DNA of 64,000 nt from Conyzicola lurida (GTDB lineage: Bacteria; Actinomycetota; Actinomycetes; Actinomycetales; Microbacteriaceae), in assembly GCF_014204935.1 (NCBI RefSeq), contig NZ_JACHMJ010000001.1, positions 1,240,001 to 1,304,000 on the forward strand, read 5' to 3'. The translations under genes and the position numbers were made by a program. The notes below the pieces were generated by a model that was given only the letters and a program-made list of their open reading frames with translations, searched no databases and was not told the origin of the DNA. The number at the start of each line of letters is the position of its first letter. Within the stretch, counting starts at the first letter, position 1. Shown one piece after another: positions 33,713 through 42,156 of the stretch.

Positions 33713-34114
33713 CTAGTCGCGCACCAGGAGGTTGTCGCTGATCGCCGTCCATTCGTCGTTGCTGGCGGCCGTATCCCGCACCAGCCAGGCGTCGAAGCCG
33801 GAGATCGTCGTCTGTACCTCCCCGCCGCACACGATGCCGAGTTCGAAGTCGTTGTCGCCGGAGAACGCGAGGCAGGGATCGTCCATGTCCTCGTTTCTCA
33901 CGAGGTAGAAGTCGACGCCGTTATGAGTGCCCGAGAACCGGGACGATTCCAGGTCGTACTCGTCCAGCTCCATCCCGTCCACCATCCGGTCGGGCAGCTC
34001 GTCCTCCGCCGTCTGCTCTCTGTCGAGCACGGAAAACCCGGAACCCGCACACCCGGCGAGCAGCAGGACGGCCGCGACACCGACGACGGGACCGATCAGG
34101 CGAGTTTTGGTCAT
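33713..34114 (-). CDS. small secreted lipoprotein
   Basis: A 133-residue putative lipoprotein. The N-terminus MTKTRLIGPVVGVAAVLLLAGC carries a short basic region, a hydrophobic core and a lipobox (LLAGC) with Cys 22 as the lipidated residue. The mature part is acidic with two further cysteines (DDPCLAF, GIVCGG), which may form a disulphide. No known domain is recognised. ATG at 34114 is chosen as the only start giving a signal peptide; a longer frame upstream runs antisense to azlC. It probably sits on the outer face of the membrane; role unknown. Confidence 0.72.
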   Translation of the reverse strand: MTKTRLIGPVVGVAAVLLLAGCAGSGFSVLDREQTAEDELPDRMVDGMELDEYDLESSRFSGTHNGVDFYLVRNEDMDDPCLAFSGDNDFELGIVCGGEVQTTISGFDAWLVRDTAASNDEWTAISDNLLVRD

Positions 34115-34195
34115 GTACCGACGGTATCCCGCCAATTGCGGTCTGGGAAGGCTCGCCGGTTTCGCAGGCCGGACAAGCACTGGCACGATTGACCG

Positions 34196-34918
34196 GTGAC
34201 CGCGAGCCTCCGACATTCCCCGGGCGCGCGAGTCGGGGCATCGATCGCCGTGGCAACGGGGCTGTACGGCATGTCGTTCGGGGCGCTCGCCGTGGCGTCG
34301 GGCCTCGACGTCTGGCAGACCTGCGTGCTTAGCCTGCTGCTGTTCTCGGGCGGATCCCAGTTCGCCTTCATCGGCGTCATCGCCGGCGGCGGGTCGGGCA
34401 TAGCCGCGGCGTCCGCCGCCGCCCTGCTCGGAATCCGCAACACCGTCTACGGCATGCAGCTGAACGCCCTGCTGCACCCGACCGGCTGGCGGCGGTTCGC
34501 CTCCGCACACGTCACTATCGACGAGTCACTCGCGACCAGCACCGGCCAGACCGACCCGGTCGAGCAGAAGCGGGGCTTCTGGGTCGCGGGACTGGGCATT
34601 TTCGTGCTCTGGAACCTCTTCACCCTCGTCGGGGCGCTCGCCGGCGACGCCCTCGGCGACCCGAAGCAGTGGGGACTCGACGGGGCAGCGGTCGCCGCGT
34701 TCCTCGCCCTGCTCTGGCCGCGTCTCCGCTCGCGCGAGGCCGGGGCGATTGCCGTCGCCTGCGCCCTCGTCACCGTCGTCGCCGTGCCGTTCGTGCCCGC
34801 CGGCGTGCCGATTCTGGTCGCGGCGGTCGTCGCCGCCGCGATCGGCTGGTTCGGCAGCGGCCCCCGCGGTGAGGGGCTCGAGCCCGACGTGGAACCGAAG
34901 CGCGAGGCCACCTCGTGA
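34196..34918 (+). CDS. azlC: AzlC family branched-chain amino acid exporter, large subunit
   Basis: Large subunit of an AzlCD-type exporter (related to BrnFE of Corynebacterium), which exports branched-chain amino acids or methionine. It has 240 residues with six to seven hydrophobic segments. Signatures are ATGLYGMSFGALAVASGL, LLLFSGGSQFAFIGV and LLGIRNTVYGMQLNALL. It starts with GTG and the end overlaps azlD by 4 bp, giving the standard two-gene unit. No Lrp-type regulator is adjacent, so regulation is not visible. Confidence 0.9.
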   Translation: MTASLRHSPGARVGASIAVATGLYGMSFGALAVASGLDVWQTCVLSLLLFSGGSQFAFIGVIAGGGSGIAAASAAALLGIRNTVYGMQLNALLHPTGWRRFASAHVTIDESLATSTGQTDPVEQKRGFWVAGLGIFVLWNLFTLVGALAGDALGDPKQWGLDGAAVAAFLALLWPRLRSREAGAIAVACALVTVVAVPFVPAGVPILVAAVVAAAIGWFGSGPRGEGLEPDVEPKREATS

Positions 34919-35226
34919 GCCTCTGGTTCTGGATCCTCGTCGCCTGCGTGGTCGCCTACCTCACCAAGCTGCTCGGCTACCTCGTGCCGCGCAAGGTGCT
35001 CGCCAATCCGCGCTTCGCCCGCGTCGCCGGCACGCTGACCATCGGCCTGCTCGCGTCGCTCACGGTGGTGAACACCGTGGCCACCGGTCAGGGCCTGGTA
35101 GTCGACTCCCGCATCGGCGCGCTCGTCGCCGCCGCGGTCGCCCTGTGGCTCCGCGCTCCGTTCCTCGTCGTCGTGATCGTGGGTGCGGCGGCCGCTGCGG
35201 GTCTGCGGCTCCTCGGGTTGCCGTAG
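34915..35226 (+). CDS. azlD: AzlD family branched-chain amino acid exporter, small subunit
   Basis: A 103-residue membrane protein with three to four hydrophobic segments and the family pattern AYLTKLLGYLVPRKVLANPR. It is the small partner of AzlC and required for export in characterised systems. It begins with GTG overlapping the azlC stop. Its last 139 bp overlap the 3' end of the convergent GT2-GtrA gene, so one tail is encoded antisense to the other. Confidence 0.88.
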   Translation: MSLWFWILVACVVAYLTKLLGYLVPRKVLANPRFARVAGTLTIGLLASLTVVNTVATGQGLVVDSRIGALVAAAVALWLRAPFLVVVIVGAAAAAGLRLLGLP

Positions 35227-36260
35227 CCGCCCCGGCGACCGTGCCCGAAGACGAACCAGCGCTGCACGAGATAGCTCACGACATAGAGTGCGGCGTCGGT
35301 TATGAGCTTTGCCGCCAGCAGCGGCATCCCGACGCCTGTCAGTAGGGCTAGACCTCCGTAACTCGCCGCCAGCAGCGTGAGCGCGAGGGCAAGGTAGCGG
35401 CTCGCGTGCCTCAGAACGCCGCCGCCCGACGTGCGGAACACGACCCGGCGGTTGGCGAAGAAATTGCCGGTACCGCTGATCAGCCGGGCACCGACGACGG
35501 ATGTCGCGAGCGACCCCGTCGCCAGGTAGAGCAGTTCGAGTGCCACGACGTCGACGACGAACGATCCGAACGACACCGCCGCGAACACGATCAGCGGCCG
35601 CATCACCCGCAGCGAGTCGACCACGGGGCGGAAGTGCGACGACGCGTTCTGCTCGAGGTAGATCGTTTCGATCGGGATCTCGTCGATCGCGACCCCCGCG
35701 TCCCGCGACCGCAGCAGCATCGTCAGCTCGTACTCGAACCGCTCGCCGTCGAGGGCGAGCAGCCAGTCGAGCATGCCGGCCGGGAATCCGCGCAGCCCGG
35801 TCTGGGTGTCGTGCACCGACAGGCCGGTCACGAGCCGGAAGCCCACGCGCGACACGGCGTTACCGAACCGGCTGCGAGCGGGCACGTCGCCCGCGAACCG
35901 CCGGCCGCCCAGCACCATCGCGCCGCCGGAGGTGCGCAGCCGCTCGGCGACCCGCAGGATGTCGGCGGTGCAGTGCTGCCCGTCGCAGTCGGCGGTCACC
36001 ACGTCTTCGCCGGGGTAGGTCGAAAGGATATGCCGCAGCCCGACCTTGAGCGCGTGGCCCTTGCCCGCGTTGACGTCGTAGCGCAGCACCTCGGCGTCCT
36101 CGGCACGGGCCGCCCGGAGCGCGGGGTCGTAGGCCGGCCCGCTGCCGTCGTCGACGACGAGCACCCGGGTTGCGGGGGAGGCGATGCGCAACTGGCGCAC
36201 GACGTCGGCGAGGCTGGCGCCCGGTTCGAAGGCGGGGATCAGGACGATCACGGCCGTCAC
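35088..36260 (-). CDS. fused family 2 glycosyltransferase and GtrA-like membrane protein
   Basis: A 390-residue fusion. The N-terminal GT2 domain (1-205) has VLIPAFEPGASLADVV, LVVDDGSG, ADCDGQHCTAD (DxD) and DTQTGLRGFP, typical of dolichyl-phosphate-sugar (DPM1/ArnC-like) synthases. The C-terminal GtrA domain (about 225-350) has four membrane helices (FAAVSFGSFVVDVVALELL, NFFANRRVVF, YLVQRWFVF), usually flipping or transferring polyprenyl-phosphate-linked sugars. The last 45 residues are Arg/Thr/Ala-rich and encoded antisense to azlD, so they may be a read-on tail. It overlaps the upstream phosphodiester-glycosidase-like gene by 4 bp, suggesting a joint role in cell-surface glycosylation. Confidence 0.86.
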   Translation of the reverse strand: MTAVIVLIPAFEPGASLADVVRQLRIASPATRVLVVDDGSGPAYDPALRAARAEDAEVLRYDVNAGKGHALKVGLRHILSTYPGEDVVTADCDGQHCTADILRVAERLRTSGGAMVLGGRRFAGDVPARSRFGNAVSRVGFRLVTGLSVHDTQTGLRGFPAGMLDWLLALDGERFEYELTMLLRSRDAGVAIDEIPIETIYLEQNASSHFRPVVDSLRVMRPLIVFAAVSFGSFVVDVVALELLYLATGSLATSVVGARLISGTGNFFANRRVVFRTSGGGVLRHASRYLALALTLLAASYGGLALLTGVGMPLLAAKLITDAALYVVSYLVQRWFVFGHGRRGGYGNPRSRRPAAAAAPTITTTRNGARSHRATAAATSAPMRESTTRP

Positions 36261-37192
36261 CCCTCGATGTAGAGGATGTCGGAGGTGCCGCGTTCGGTCC
36301 CGGTCCCGAGCGGGTTGTTCACGAGTTCGCCGTCGAAGTACATCGTCGACGACCCGCCGCCGTCGATGTTGTACGCCGTCGTCGCTCCGAGCCCCTGCAT
36401 GATCTCGGCGAGCCCGGTCATGGTGACGCCCGCGCTGTAGCCGGGGCTGCGCCCGTCGACCACGACGAACACGAGGTGGTTGTCGTCGATCACGCCGACA
36501 GCGGTGCGCGGCTGCTCGCCCTGGATGGAGTGGTTGCCGACGTTCGTGTCGACCTCGACGTCTTCGATGCCGTCCACGATGTTGCCGTCCTCGACGATCG
36601 CGGGACCGAACGAGAGGGTGTTCCAGACGCCGTCGGCGAGGAGGTCCGCCGCGGTGGTCTCCGTCTCGTCGTACACCTCCACGCTGCCGTCGGTGTAGAA
36701 GGCAAGCCCCTCGCGGGCGCCCTCGTCGCGGTAGACGACGCCGTTGCGGATCACGATGCCGGTGTCGCGGAAGCCGTAGTAGTCGCCGTTGATGGCGAAG
36801 ACCGCGTTGTTGTCCTCGGCGATGTCCGACGTCGTCTCGGTGATGTTCTCGCCGAAACTGTTGTCGGCGAATGCCGACTGCAGCACCGTCGCGTCGGTGA
36901 TCTGCACGTCGGCCACGTAGTAGGTGACCGTGTCGTCGCCCGTACCCTCGACCACCGTCGAGATGGTGATCGTCGCGCCGTCCGACTCGTAGCCGGTGTC
37001 GGTGGTGACGGCCGTGTCCGAGTCGGTCGTCGTCGCGGTCGTCGTCGAGTTCTCCGCCTCGTACGCGTCGACGTCGGAGATCGCGACGTGTTCGATCACG
37101 AACCGGTCGAGCGCCCAGTAGGTGCCGCCGCCGAGGACGAGCGCCACGGTGAGCGCCCCGCCGATGATGAGATTGCGCTGTCTTTTTCGCAT
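36257..37192 (-). CDS. phosphodiester glycosidase family protein (NAGPA-like), membrane-anchored
   Basis: A 311-residue protein with an N-terminal membrane anchor (about 8-28) and a Thr-rich stalk (TTTATTTDSDTAVTTDTGY). The extracytoplasmic domain is of the NAGPA/phosphodiester alpha-N-acetylglucosaminidase-like family. Hallmarks are FAINGDYYGFRDTGIVIRNG, GEQPRTAVGVIDDNHLVFVV and YNIDGGGSSTMYFDGELVNN, the last being the signature loop. Bacterial members are found in exopolysaccharide loci and the phage YomE/EpsL set. It is the first gene of a two-gene minus-strand unit with the GT2-GtrA fusion (ATGA overlap), so it probably trims or transfers a surface glycan phosphodiester. Confidence 0.86.
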   Translation of the reverse strand: MRKRQRNLIIGGALTVALVLGGGTYWALDRFVIEHVAISDVDAYEAENSTTTATTTDSDTAVTTDTGYESDGATITISTVVEGTGDDTVTYYVADVQITDATVLQSAFADNSFGENITETTSDIAEDNNAVFAINGDYYGFRDTGIVIRNGVVYRDEGAREGLAFYTDGSVEVYDETETTAADLLADGVWNTLSFGPAIVEDGNIVDGIEDVEVDTNVGNHSIQGEQPRTAVGVIDDNHLVFVVVDGRSPGYSAGVTMTGLAEIMQGLGATTAYNIDGGGSSTMYFDGELVNNPLGTGTERGTSDILYIEG

Positions 37193-37317
37193 GTCTCAGG
37201 AATACGCACGCGATCTAGGAGTACCGAAGGTCGCAGCCGGGATGCGGGTGTGAGGTTCCTATGGGGCGGCTATGGCAAGGCCTGTCCGCTCCCGGCTGCC
37301 GTCGGTAGGTTGGCCCC

Positions 37318-38325
37318 ATGGCAAGCGAAGCAACCACCCTGTCTGTCGGCGGCCGGGAGCTGCGGCTCTCCAGCCCGAGCCGTGTGCTCTGGCCGGAACC
37401 CGGCATCACCAAACTCGACCTCGCGAACTACGTGGTCGAGGTCGGCGACGCGTTCCTCGCCGCGAACGGCGGCCGCCCGCTGTCGCTGCAGCGGTTCCCG
37501 GGCGGCGTGGACGGCGAGCAGTTCTTCTCGAAGAACCCGCCGAAGGGGGCGCCCGACTTCGTGCGCAGCGTGCCCGTGGTCTACCCGAGCGGACGCACCC
37601 ACCCGCAGCTCGTGATCGACGAGATCGCCGCCGCCGTCTGGGCCGTGCAGATGAACACCGTCGTCTTCCACCCGTGGCCGAGCCGCGCCGATGCGAGCGA
37701 CTTCCCCGACCAACTGCGCATCGACCTCGACCCTCAGCCCGGGACCGACTTCGACGACGCCATCGCGGCGGCGCTGCAACTGCGGGAGGTACTCGCCGAA
37801 GCCGGCCTCGAGACGTTCGTGAAGACATCCGGCAATCGCGGTCTGCATGTCTTCGCCCCGGTGGAACCGACCCACGAATTCCTCGAGGTGCGTCACGCCG
37901 TCATCGCCGCAGCGCGCGAATTAGAGAGACGGATGCCGCAGGCGGTCACGACCGCGTGGTGGAAGGAGGAGCGCGGCGAGAGGATCTTCGTCGACTACAA
38001 CCAGGCCAACCGCGACCGCACCATGGCGGGCGCGTACAGCCCGCGCCCCCTGCCGCACGCCCCCGTCTCCACGCCGCTCGACTGGGCCGAACTCGAGAAC
38101 ACCGACCCGGCGGAGTTCACGATCCTGACCGTCCCGGCCCGGCTCGCCAGCACGGGCGACCCGTGGGCGTCGTTCGCGGCGAAGCCCGGCACGATCGACG
38201 TGCTGCTCGGCTGGTGGGAGCGCGACCTGGCGGACGGGCTCGGCGAACTGCCGTTCCCGCCCGACTACCCGAAGATGCCGGGGGAGCCGCCGCGCGTGCA
38301 GCCGAGCAGGGCGCGGAAGGCCTAG
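37318..38325 (+). CDS. LigD-type DNA polymerase/primase domain protein
   Basis: A 335-residue stand-alone LigD polymerase (POL) domain, the archaeo-eukaryotic primase-like enzyme of bacterial non-homologous end joining. Motifs are FSKNPPKGAPDF, the metal-binding LRIDLDPQPGTDF (about 134-146), VKTSGNRGLHVFAPV (His in the GxHV loop) and VDYNQANRDRTMAGAYSPR. It fills gaps and adds ribonucleotides at breaks. No nuclease or ligase domain is fused; the ligase is encoded by the convergent neighbour. No Ku gene is within the window. It starts at ATG 37318 with GG-rich upstream sequence and no clear Shine-Dalgarno. Confidence 0.9.
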   Translation: MASEATTLSVGGRELRLSSPSRVLWPEPGITKLDLANYVVEVGDAFLAANGGRPLSLQRFPGGVDGEQFFSKNPPKGAPDFVRSVPVVYPSGRTHPQLVIDEIAAAVWAVQMNTVVFHPWPSRADASDFPDQLRIDLDPQPGTDFDDAIAAALQLREVLAEAGLETFVKTSGNRGLHVFAPVEPTHEFLEVRHAVIAAARELERRMPQAVTTAWWKEERGERIFVDYNQANRDRTMAGAYSPRPLPHAPVSTPLDWAELENTDPAEFTILTVPARLASTGDPWASFAAKPGTIDVLLGWWERDLADGLGELPFPPDYPKMPGEPPRVQPSRARKA

Positions 38326-38329
38326 CGCC

Positions 38330-38386
38330 CTTCGACAGGCTCAGGGACCGCCTTCGACAGGCTCAGGGACCGCCTTCGACAGGCAG
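38330..38386. repeat. 22-bp direct repeats of the TTCGACAGGCTC element
   Basis: Two identical units CTTCGACAGGCTCAGGGACC plus GC (38330-38351 and 38352-38373) and a truncated third (38374-38386) fill the gap between convergent LigD polymerase and ligase genes. The same core occurs at 33141 and, inverted, at 61440-61590. It may help terminate transcription. Confidence 0.85.
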
Positions 38387-38393
38387 GGCCCCG

Positions 38394-39431
38394 CTACGCC
38401 AGCACCTTCCGTAGGTCGTACGCCACCGGGATCTCCAGCTGCTCGAAGGTGCACGAGCGCGCGTCGCGGTCGGGCCGCCAGCGATCGAACTGCACCGTGT
38501 GCCGGAAGCGCGAGCCCTCCATCTGGTCGTAGCGCACCTCGACCACCCGGGTCGGTTCGAGCCGCACGTACGAGACGTCCTTGCCCGCGGAGAACCGGCT
38601 GCGCTCCGTCTCGCCCCGCACCGCGTCCCCGGCGTCGTCGCGCTGCACGAGCGGCTCGAGCTCGTCGACGAGCTCGCCCCGGCGTCTGTCGCTGAACGCC
38701 GAGATCCCGCCCACATTCCGCAGCTCGCCGTCGTCGCCGTACAGGCCGAGCAGCAGCGACCCCACCCCGCTGCCGCTCTTGTGCACGCGGTAGCCGAGCA
38801 CCACGACGTCGGCCGTGCGGTGGTGCTTCGCCTTGAGCATGACCCGCTTGCCGGGGGAGTAGACCGCGGCGAGCGGTTTCGCCACGACCCCGTCGAGCCC
38901 GGCGCCCTCGAACTCCGTGAGCCAACGTGTGGCGAGCTCGGCGTCGGTCGTGATCTGGCTGAGGTGCAGGGGCTGGCCGAGTCCCGACGCGAACCCCTCC
39001 AGGGCCGCGCGGCGCTCGGAGAACGGCGAGTCGAGGAGGCTCTCCCCGTCGAGCGACAACAGGTCGAACGCGACGAAGCTCGCGGGCGTCTGCCGGGAGA
39101 GCTGGGCGACCCGGCTCTCCGCCGGGTGGATCCGGGCGGAGAGCGCCTCCCAGTCCAGTCGTTCGTTGCCCAGGGCTCCGCTGCGCACCACGATCTCCCC
39201 GTCGAGAACGCACGGTCCGGGGAGAAGCCGGGCGAAGGCATCCACCAGATCGGGAAAATACCGCGTCAGCGGTTTCGATCCGCGGCTGTCGATCACGACC
39301 GACTCGCCGTCGTAGTGCACGATCGCGCGGAAGCCGTCCCACTTCGGCTCGTAGGCGAGTCCGCCCTCGACACTGTCGGCGGCGGGCACGGAATCGACGG
39401 CTTTGGCCAGCATGGGCGCGATGGTGGGCAT
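38394..39431 (-). CDS. ATP-dependent DNA ligase (LigD ligase domain/LigC type)
   Basis: A 345-residue ATP-dependent DNA ligase. The adenylated Lys is in YEPKWDGFRAIVH (about 28-40), followed by SRGSKPLTRYFPDL (motif Ia), VLDGEIVV (motif III), FVAFDLLSLDGESLL (IIIa), GLDGVVAKP (IV) and VMLKAKHHRTADVVVLG (V), and then an OB domain ending RFRHTVQFDRWRPDR. It is the sealing enzyme partner of the convergent LigD polymerase gene. ATG at 39431 gives the normal N-terminus MPTIAPMLAKAV; GGAGG lies 12 nt upstream. An earlier ATG at 39443 is possible. The much longer open frame upstream on this strand is antisense to the PAP2 and permease genes. Confidence 0.9.
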   Translation of the reverse strand: MPTIAPMLAKAVDSVPAADSVEGGLAYEPKWDGFRAIVHYDGESVVIDSRGSKPLTRYFPDLVDAFARLLPGPCVLDGEIVVRSGALGNERLDWEALSARIHPAESRVAQLSRQTPASFVAFDLLSLDGESLLDSPFSERRAALEGFASGLGQPLHLSQITTDAELATRWLTEFEGAGLDGVVAKPLAAVYSPGKRVMLKAKHHRTADVVVLGYRVHKSGSGVGSLLLGLYGDDGELRNVGGISAFSDRRRGELVDELEPLVQRDDAGDAVRGETERSRFSAGKDVSYVRLEPTRVVEVRYDQMEGSRFRHTVQFDRWRPDRDARSCTFEQLEIPVAYDLRKVLA

Positions 39432-39533
39432 ACCAAGGATCATCCTCCGCGAGCGGGCCGCCGCGAAAACCGGGTCTCGGGGCTTGCGCCGCGTCGGCAG
39501 GCAGAACCCAGCCAGACTTTGTACCCTTGGCGG

Positions 39534-40394
39534 GTGCGTATTCCAGGGCGGTCGGAGCGGCCCCGAACGACCTCTGTCGTGGTGCTCGTCGCGAGCACGG
39601 TCGGCTTCGCCCTCGTCTACGCCGCCGGTGTGCTGACCCGGCCCGGGCAGATCGTCGAGAACCGCGCGCTCGACGCCTCCACCTACCTCGACCGGCCGGG
39701 CGGACTGCTCGCCCTCGTGAGCCCCCTCAACCTCGCGATCGCCCTCGCCGTGATCGCCCTCCTCGGACTGGCGCTGCGGCGGGTGCGCGCGACGGTGCGC
39801 GGCGTGGCCATCGTGGTCGTCAGTACCGTGCTGTCGCAACTGCTCAAGAACGGTCTGCTCGCCCGCCCCGACTACCTCGGCGATGTCTCGGCGAACACCC
39901 TGCCGAGCGGGCACACCGTGGCCTACGCCTCGATCGTCTGCGCCCTGCTGGTCGTGCTGCCGACCCGGCCGCGCACGGTCGCCGCACTCGTCTCCTCGAT
40001 CGTGCTGGGCGTCGTCGTCGTGCAATTGCTCGAGTTCGGCTGGCACCGGGCGAGCGATGTGATCGCGGGGTTGCTGCTCGTGGTCGCGGTGATGGCACTC
40101 GCCCAGCTGCTCCTGCCCGATCGCGGCCCCGTCCCCGTGCGGTCGAGCACCGGAACCCGCGCCCTCCTCGTTCTCGGCGCCGTGATCGGGGTGGTTCTCG
40201 TCGTGGCGAGCGTCGCCTTCGCGGCCACGCTCGCGCTCGACCGGTCGCTCGCGACCACGCACACCCTGCTGCTCGCCAGCCAGGTCATGTGCCTCGCCGC
40301 CGTCTCGCTCGCCGTGATGACGGTGCTCTGGGTGCAGCGCGGTGTCGTCGCCGCGGCTCCCCGCGGCCGCGCTCTTGCCACGACGCCCGTCTAG
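39534..40394 (+). CDS. PAP2 superfamily membrane phosphatase
   Basis: A 286-residue integral membrane protein with about seven hydrophobic segments and the three-part acid phosphatase signature: LLKNGLLARPD (KxxxxxxRP), LPSGHT (PSGH) and EFGWHRASDVIAG (SRxxxxxHxxxD-like, with His and Asp kept but the Ser-Arg part altered). Relatives act on phosphatidic acid, phosphatidylglycerol phosphate or undecaprenyl diphosphate. GTG at 39534 is chosen, as the earlier open frame is antisense to the ligase gene. It is divergent from the ligase gene (103 bp apart). Substrate cannot be told. Confidence 0.84.
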   Translation: MRIPGRSERPRTTSVVVLVASTVGFALVYAAGVLTRPGQIVENRALDASTYLDRPGGLLALVSPLNLAIALAVIALLGLALRRVRATVRGVAIVVVSTVLSQLLKNGLLARPDYLGDVSANTLPSGHTVAYASIVCALLVVLPTRPRTVAALVSSIVLGVVVVQLLEFGWHRASDVIAGLLLVVAVMALAQLLLPDRGPVPVRSSTGTRALLVLGAVIGVVLVVASVAFAATLALDRSLATTHTLLLASQVMCLAAVSLAVMTVLWVQRGVVAAAPRGRALATTPV

Positions 40395-40457
40395 GAGCAT
40401 CATCGAGGGCACGTAAGCCCCCGACGGGACATCCTCACAGGCAGAGCGGGAGGGACC

Positions 40458-41879
40458 ATGAGTTCCATGCAGACCACCGTCGCCCCGACGACCGAGCTGA
40501 AGCGGGCCATCGGTCCGAAACTGCTCCTGCTCTTCATCGTCGGCGACATCCTCGGCACGGGCATCTACGCCCTCACCGGCCAGGTCGCGGCGGAGGTGGG
40601 CGGCGCCGCCTGGCTGCCGTTCCTCGTCGCGTTCGCGGTCGCGACGGTGACCGCGTTCTCCTACCTCGAGCTGGTCACCAAGTACCCGCAGGCCGCCGGC
40701 GCCGCCCTCTACGTGCACAAGGCCTTCGGCATCCAGTTCTTCAGCTTCATCGTCTGCTTCGTGGTGATGTCCTCGGGGCTGACGTCGGCGTCGGCGGCGT
40801 CCCGGGCCTTCGCCGTCAACCTCGTCGCCGGATTCGGGCTCGACGTCGGTGTCGGTGCCGTGCTGGCGATCGCGGTCGGGTTCATCCTGCTGGTGATGCT
40901 CGTGAACTTCCGCGGGGTCACCGAGAGCGTCATGCTCAACGTCGTGCTCACCCTGGTCGAACTCTCCGGCCTCCTGCTCGTCATCCTCATCGGGTTCTGG
41001 GCGATCGCCGGCGGCGACGCGGACTTCTCCCGGGTCGTCGCGTTCGAGACACCGGAGGACAAGGGCGTCCTCGTCGCGGTCAGCACCGCCACGTCGCTCG
41101 CGTTCTTCGCGATGGTCGGGTTCGAGGACTCGGTCAACATGGCGGAGGAGACCAAGGACCCGAGCCGCATCTTCCCGCGGATCATGCTCACCGGCCTCGG
41201 CATCACCGCCGTCATCTACGTGCTCGTCTCCATCTGCGCCGTGGCGATCGTGCCGATCGGCGAACTCGCCGGCAACGAGACCCCGCTCGTGACGGTCGTG
41301 CAGACGGCAGCCCCCGACTTCCCGATCTCCGACCTGATCCCGTTCATCTCGATGTTCGCCGTCGCCAACAGCGCGCTCATCAACATGATGATGGCCAGCC
41401 GCCTGCTCTACGGCATGAGCAAGCGCGGAGTCCTCCCGTCGTTCCTCAGCCGCGTCCACCCCGGCCGCCGCACCCCGTGGGCGGCGATCCTGCTCACCAC
41501 GGCCATCGCCGTCGGCCTGATCAGCTACGTGTCGCTCGACACGGAAGGGTCGGTCGTGGCCCTGCTCGGCGGCACGACGTCGCTCCTGCTGCTGGCCGTG
41601 TTCACCGTCGTCAACGGCACCGTCCTCGTGCTACGGCGCGACATGGTCGAGCACGAGCACTTCCACGCCGGACGTGTGCTCCCCGTGATCGGGGCCCTCT
41701 CCTGCGCCTACCTCGTGCTGCCGTGGTCGTCGGGGCGCCCGGTCGAGCAGTACGAGATCGCGGGCGTCCTGCTGGCGATCGGCGTCCTGCTGTGGGGGAT
41801 CACCTGGCTGGCCCGCCGTCTGGTCGGGTCGAATACCACGGTGAAGGATGACGCCACCGGCCTCACCGGAGAGGACTAG
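40458..41879 (+). CDS. APC family amino acid permease
   Basis: A 473-residue transporter with about twelve membrane helices. The signature in helix 1 is GDILGTGIYALTGQVAA (about 31-47), with an unwound GTGIY substrate loop. FFAMVGFEDSVNMAEETKDP (helix 6 region) is typical of the cationic/neutral amino acid branch, and AVANSALINMMMASRLLYGM in helix 8 also fits. It is probably a proton- or substrate-exchanging amino acid uptake protein; the exact substrate is not predictable. ATG 40458 is preceded by GGAGGGA. The next gene is convergent, overlapping the stop by 4 bp. Confidence 0.87.
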   Translation: MSSMQTTVAPTTELKRAIGPKLLLLFIVGDILGTGIYALTGQVAAEVGGAAWLPFLVAFAVATVTAFSYLELVTKYPQAAGAALYVHKAFGIQFFSFIVCFVVMSSGLTSASAASRAFAVNLVAGFGLDVGVGAVLAIAVGFILLVMLVNFRGVTESVMLNVVLTLVELSGLLLVILIGFWAIAGGDADFSRVVAFETPEDKGVLVAVSTATSLAFFAMVGFEDSVNMAEETKDPSRIFPRIMLTGLGITAVIYVLVSICAVAIVPIGELAGNETPLVTVVQTAAPDFPISDLIPFISMFAVANSALINMMMASRLLYGMSKRGVLPSFLSRVHPGRRTPWAAILLTTAIAVGLISYVSLDTEGSVVALLGGTTSLLLLAVFTVVNGTVLVLRRDMVEHEHFHAGRVLPVIGALSCAYLVLPWSSGRPVEQYEIAGVLLAIGVLLWGITWLARRLVGSNTTVKDDATGLTGED

Positions 41880-42064
41880 TTCCCGCCGCTCAGCGCACGG
41901 TCGCGCTCGATCTCCGTCGCCTGCCGCCGCAGCGTCGCCGCGCGGTGCTCCGCCGCCACGGCCAGCTGCGAACTGCAGCGCCGCGCGTAATCGGCCTTGA
42001 GCGTCGTCCACCGGACCTCCGTCACGGTGTGGCCGTGTCGCCCGTGGGCGGTCCGCTCGATCAT
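41876..42064 (-). CDS. small basic protein of unknown function
   Basis: A 62-residue reading frame with an Arg-rich helical composition (RWTTLKADYARRCSSQLAVA, HRAATLRRQATEIERDRAL), convergent with the permease gene. A purine-rich GAGAAAAGAG precedes the ATG, and the surrounding sequence is not otherwise explained. No family is recognised. It could be a spurious frame; the moderately good ribosome-binding site and the matching composition are the only support. Confidence 0.45.
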   Translation of the reverse strand: MIERTAHGRHGHTVTEVRWTTLKADYARRCSSQLAVAAEHRAATLRRQATEIERDRALSGGN

Positions 42065-42156
42065 GGTGTTCTCTTTTCTCCCGGTGTCCTCCGAGGTTAG
42101 GCCGCGAGCGATGCTCAGAGACAGGGCACAAGGTCCCGGAGGAGGATGATGGAGGA

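Noticed and set aside
38330-38386. Possible CRISPR fragment
   Set aside because: Two and a half identical 22-bp units with no spacers; it matches the dispersed intergenic repeat instead.
39432-41459. N-terminal extension of the ligase frame across the PAP2 and permease genes
   Set aside because: It is antisense to two clear membrane-protein genes with Asp/Glu/Arg-rich shadow composition; the ligase N-terminus begins at MPTIAPMLAK.
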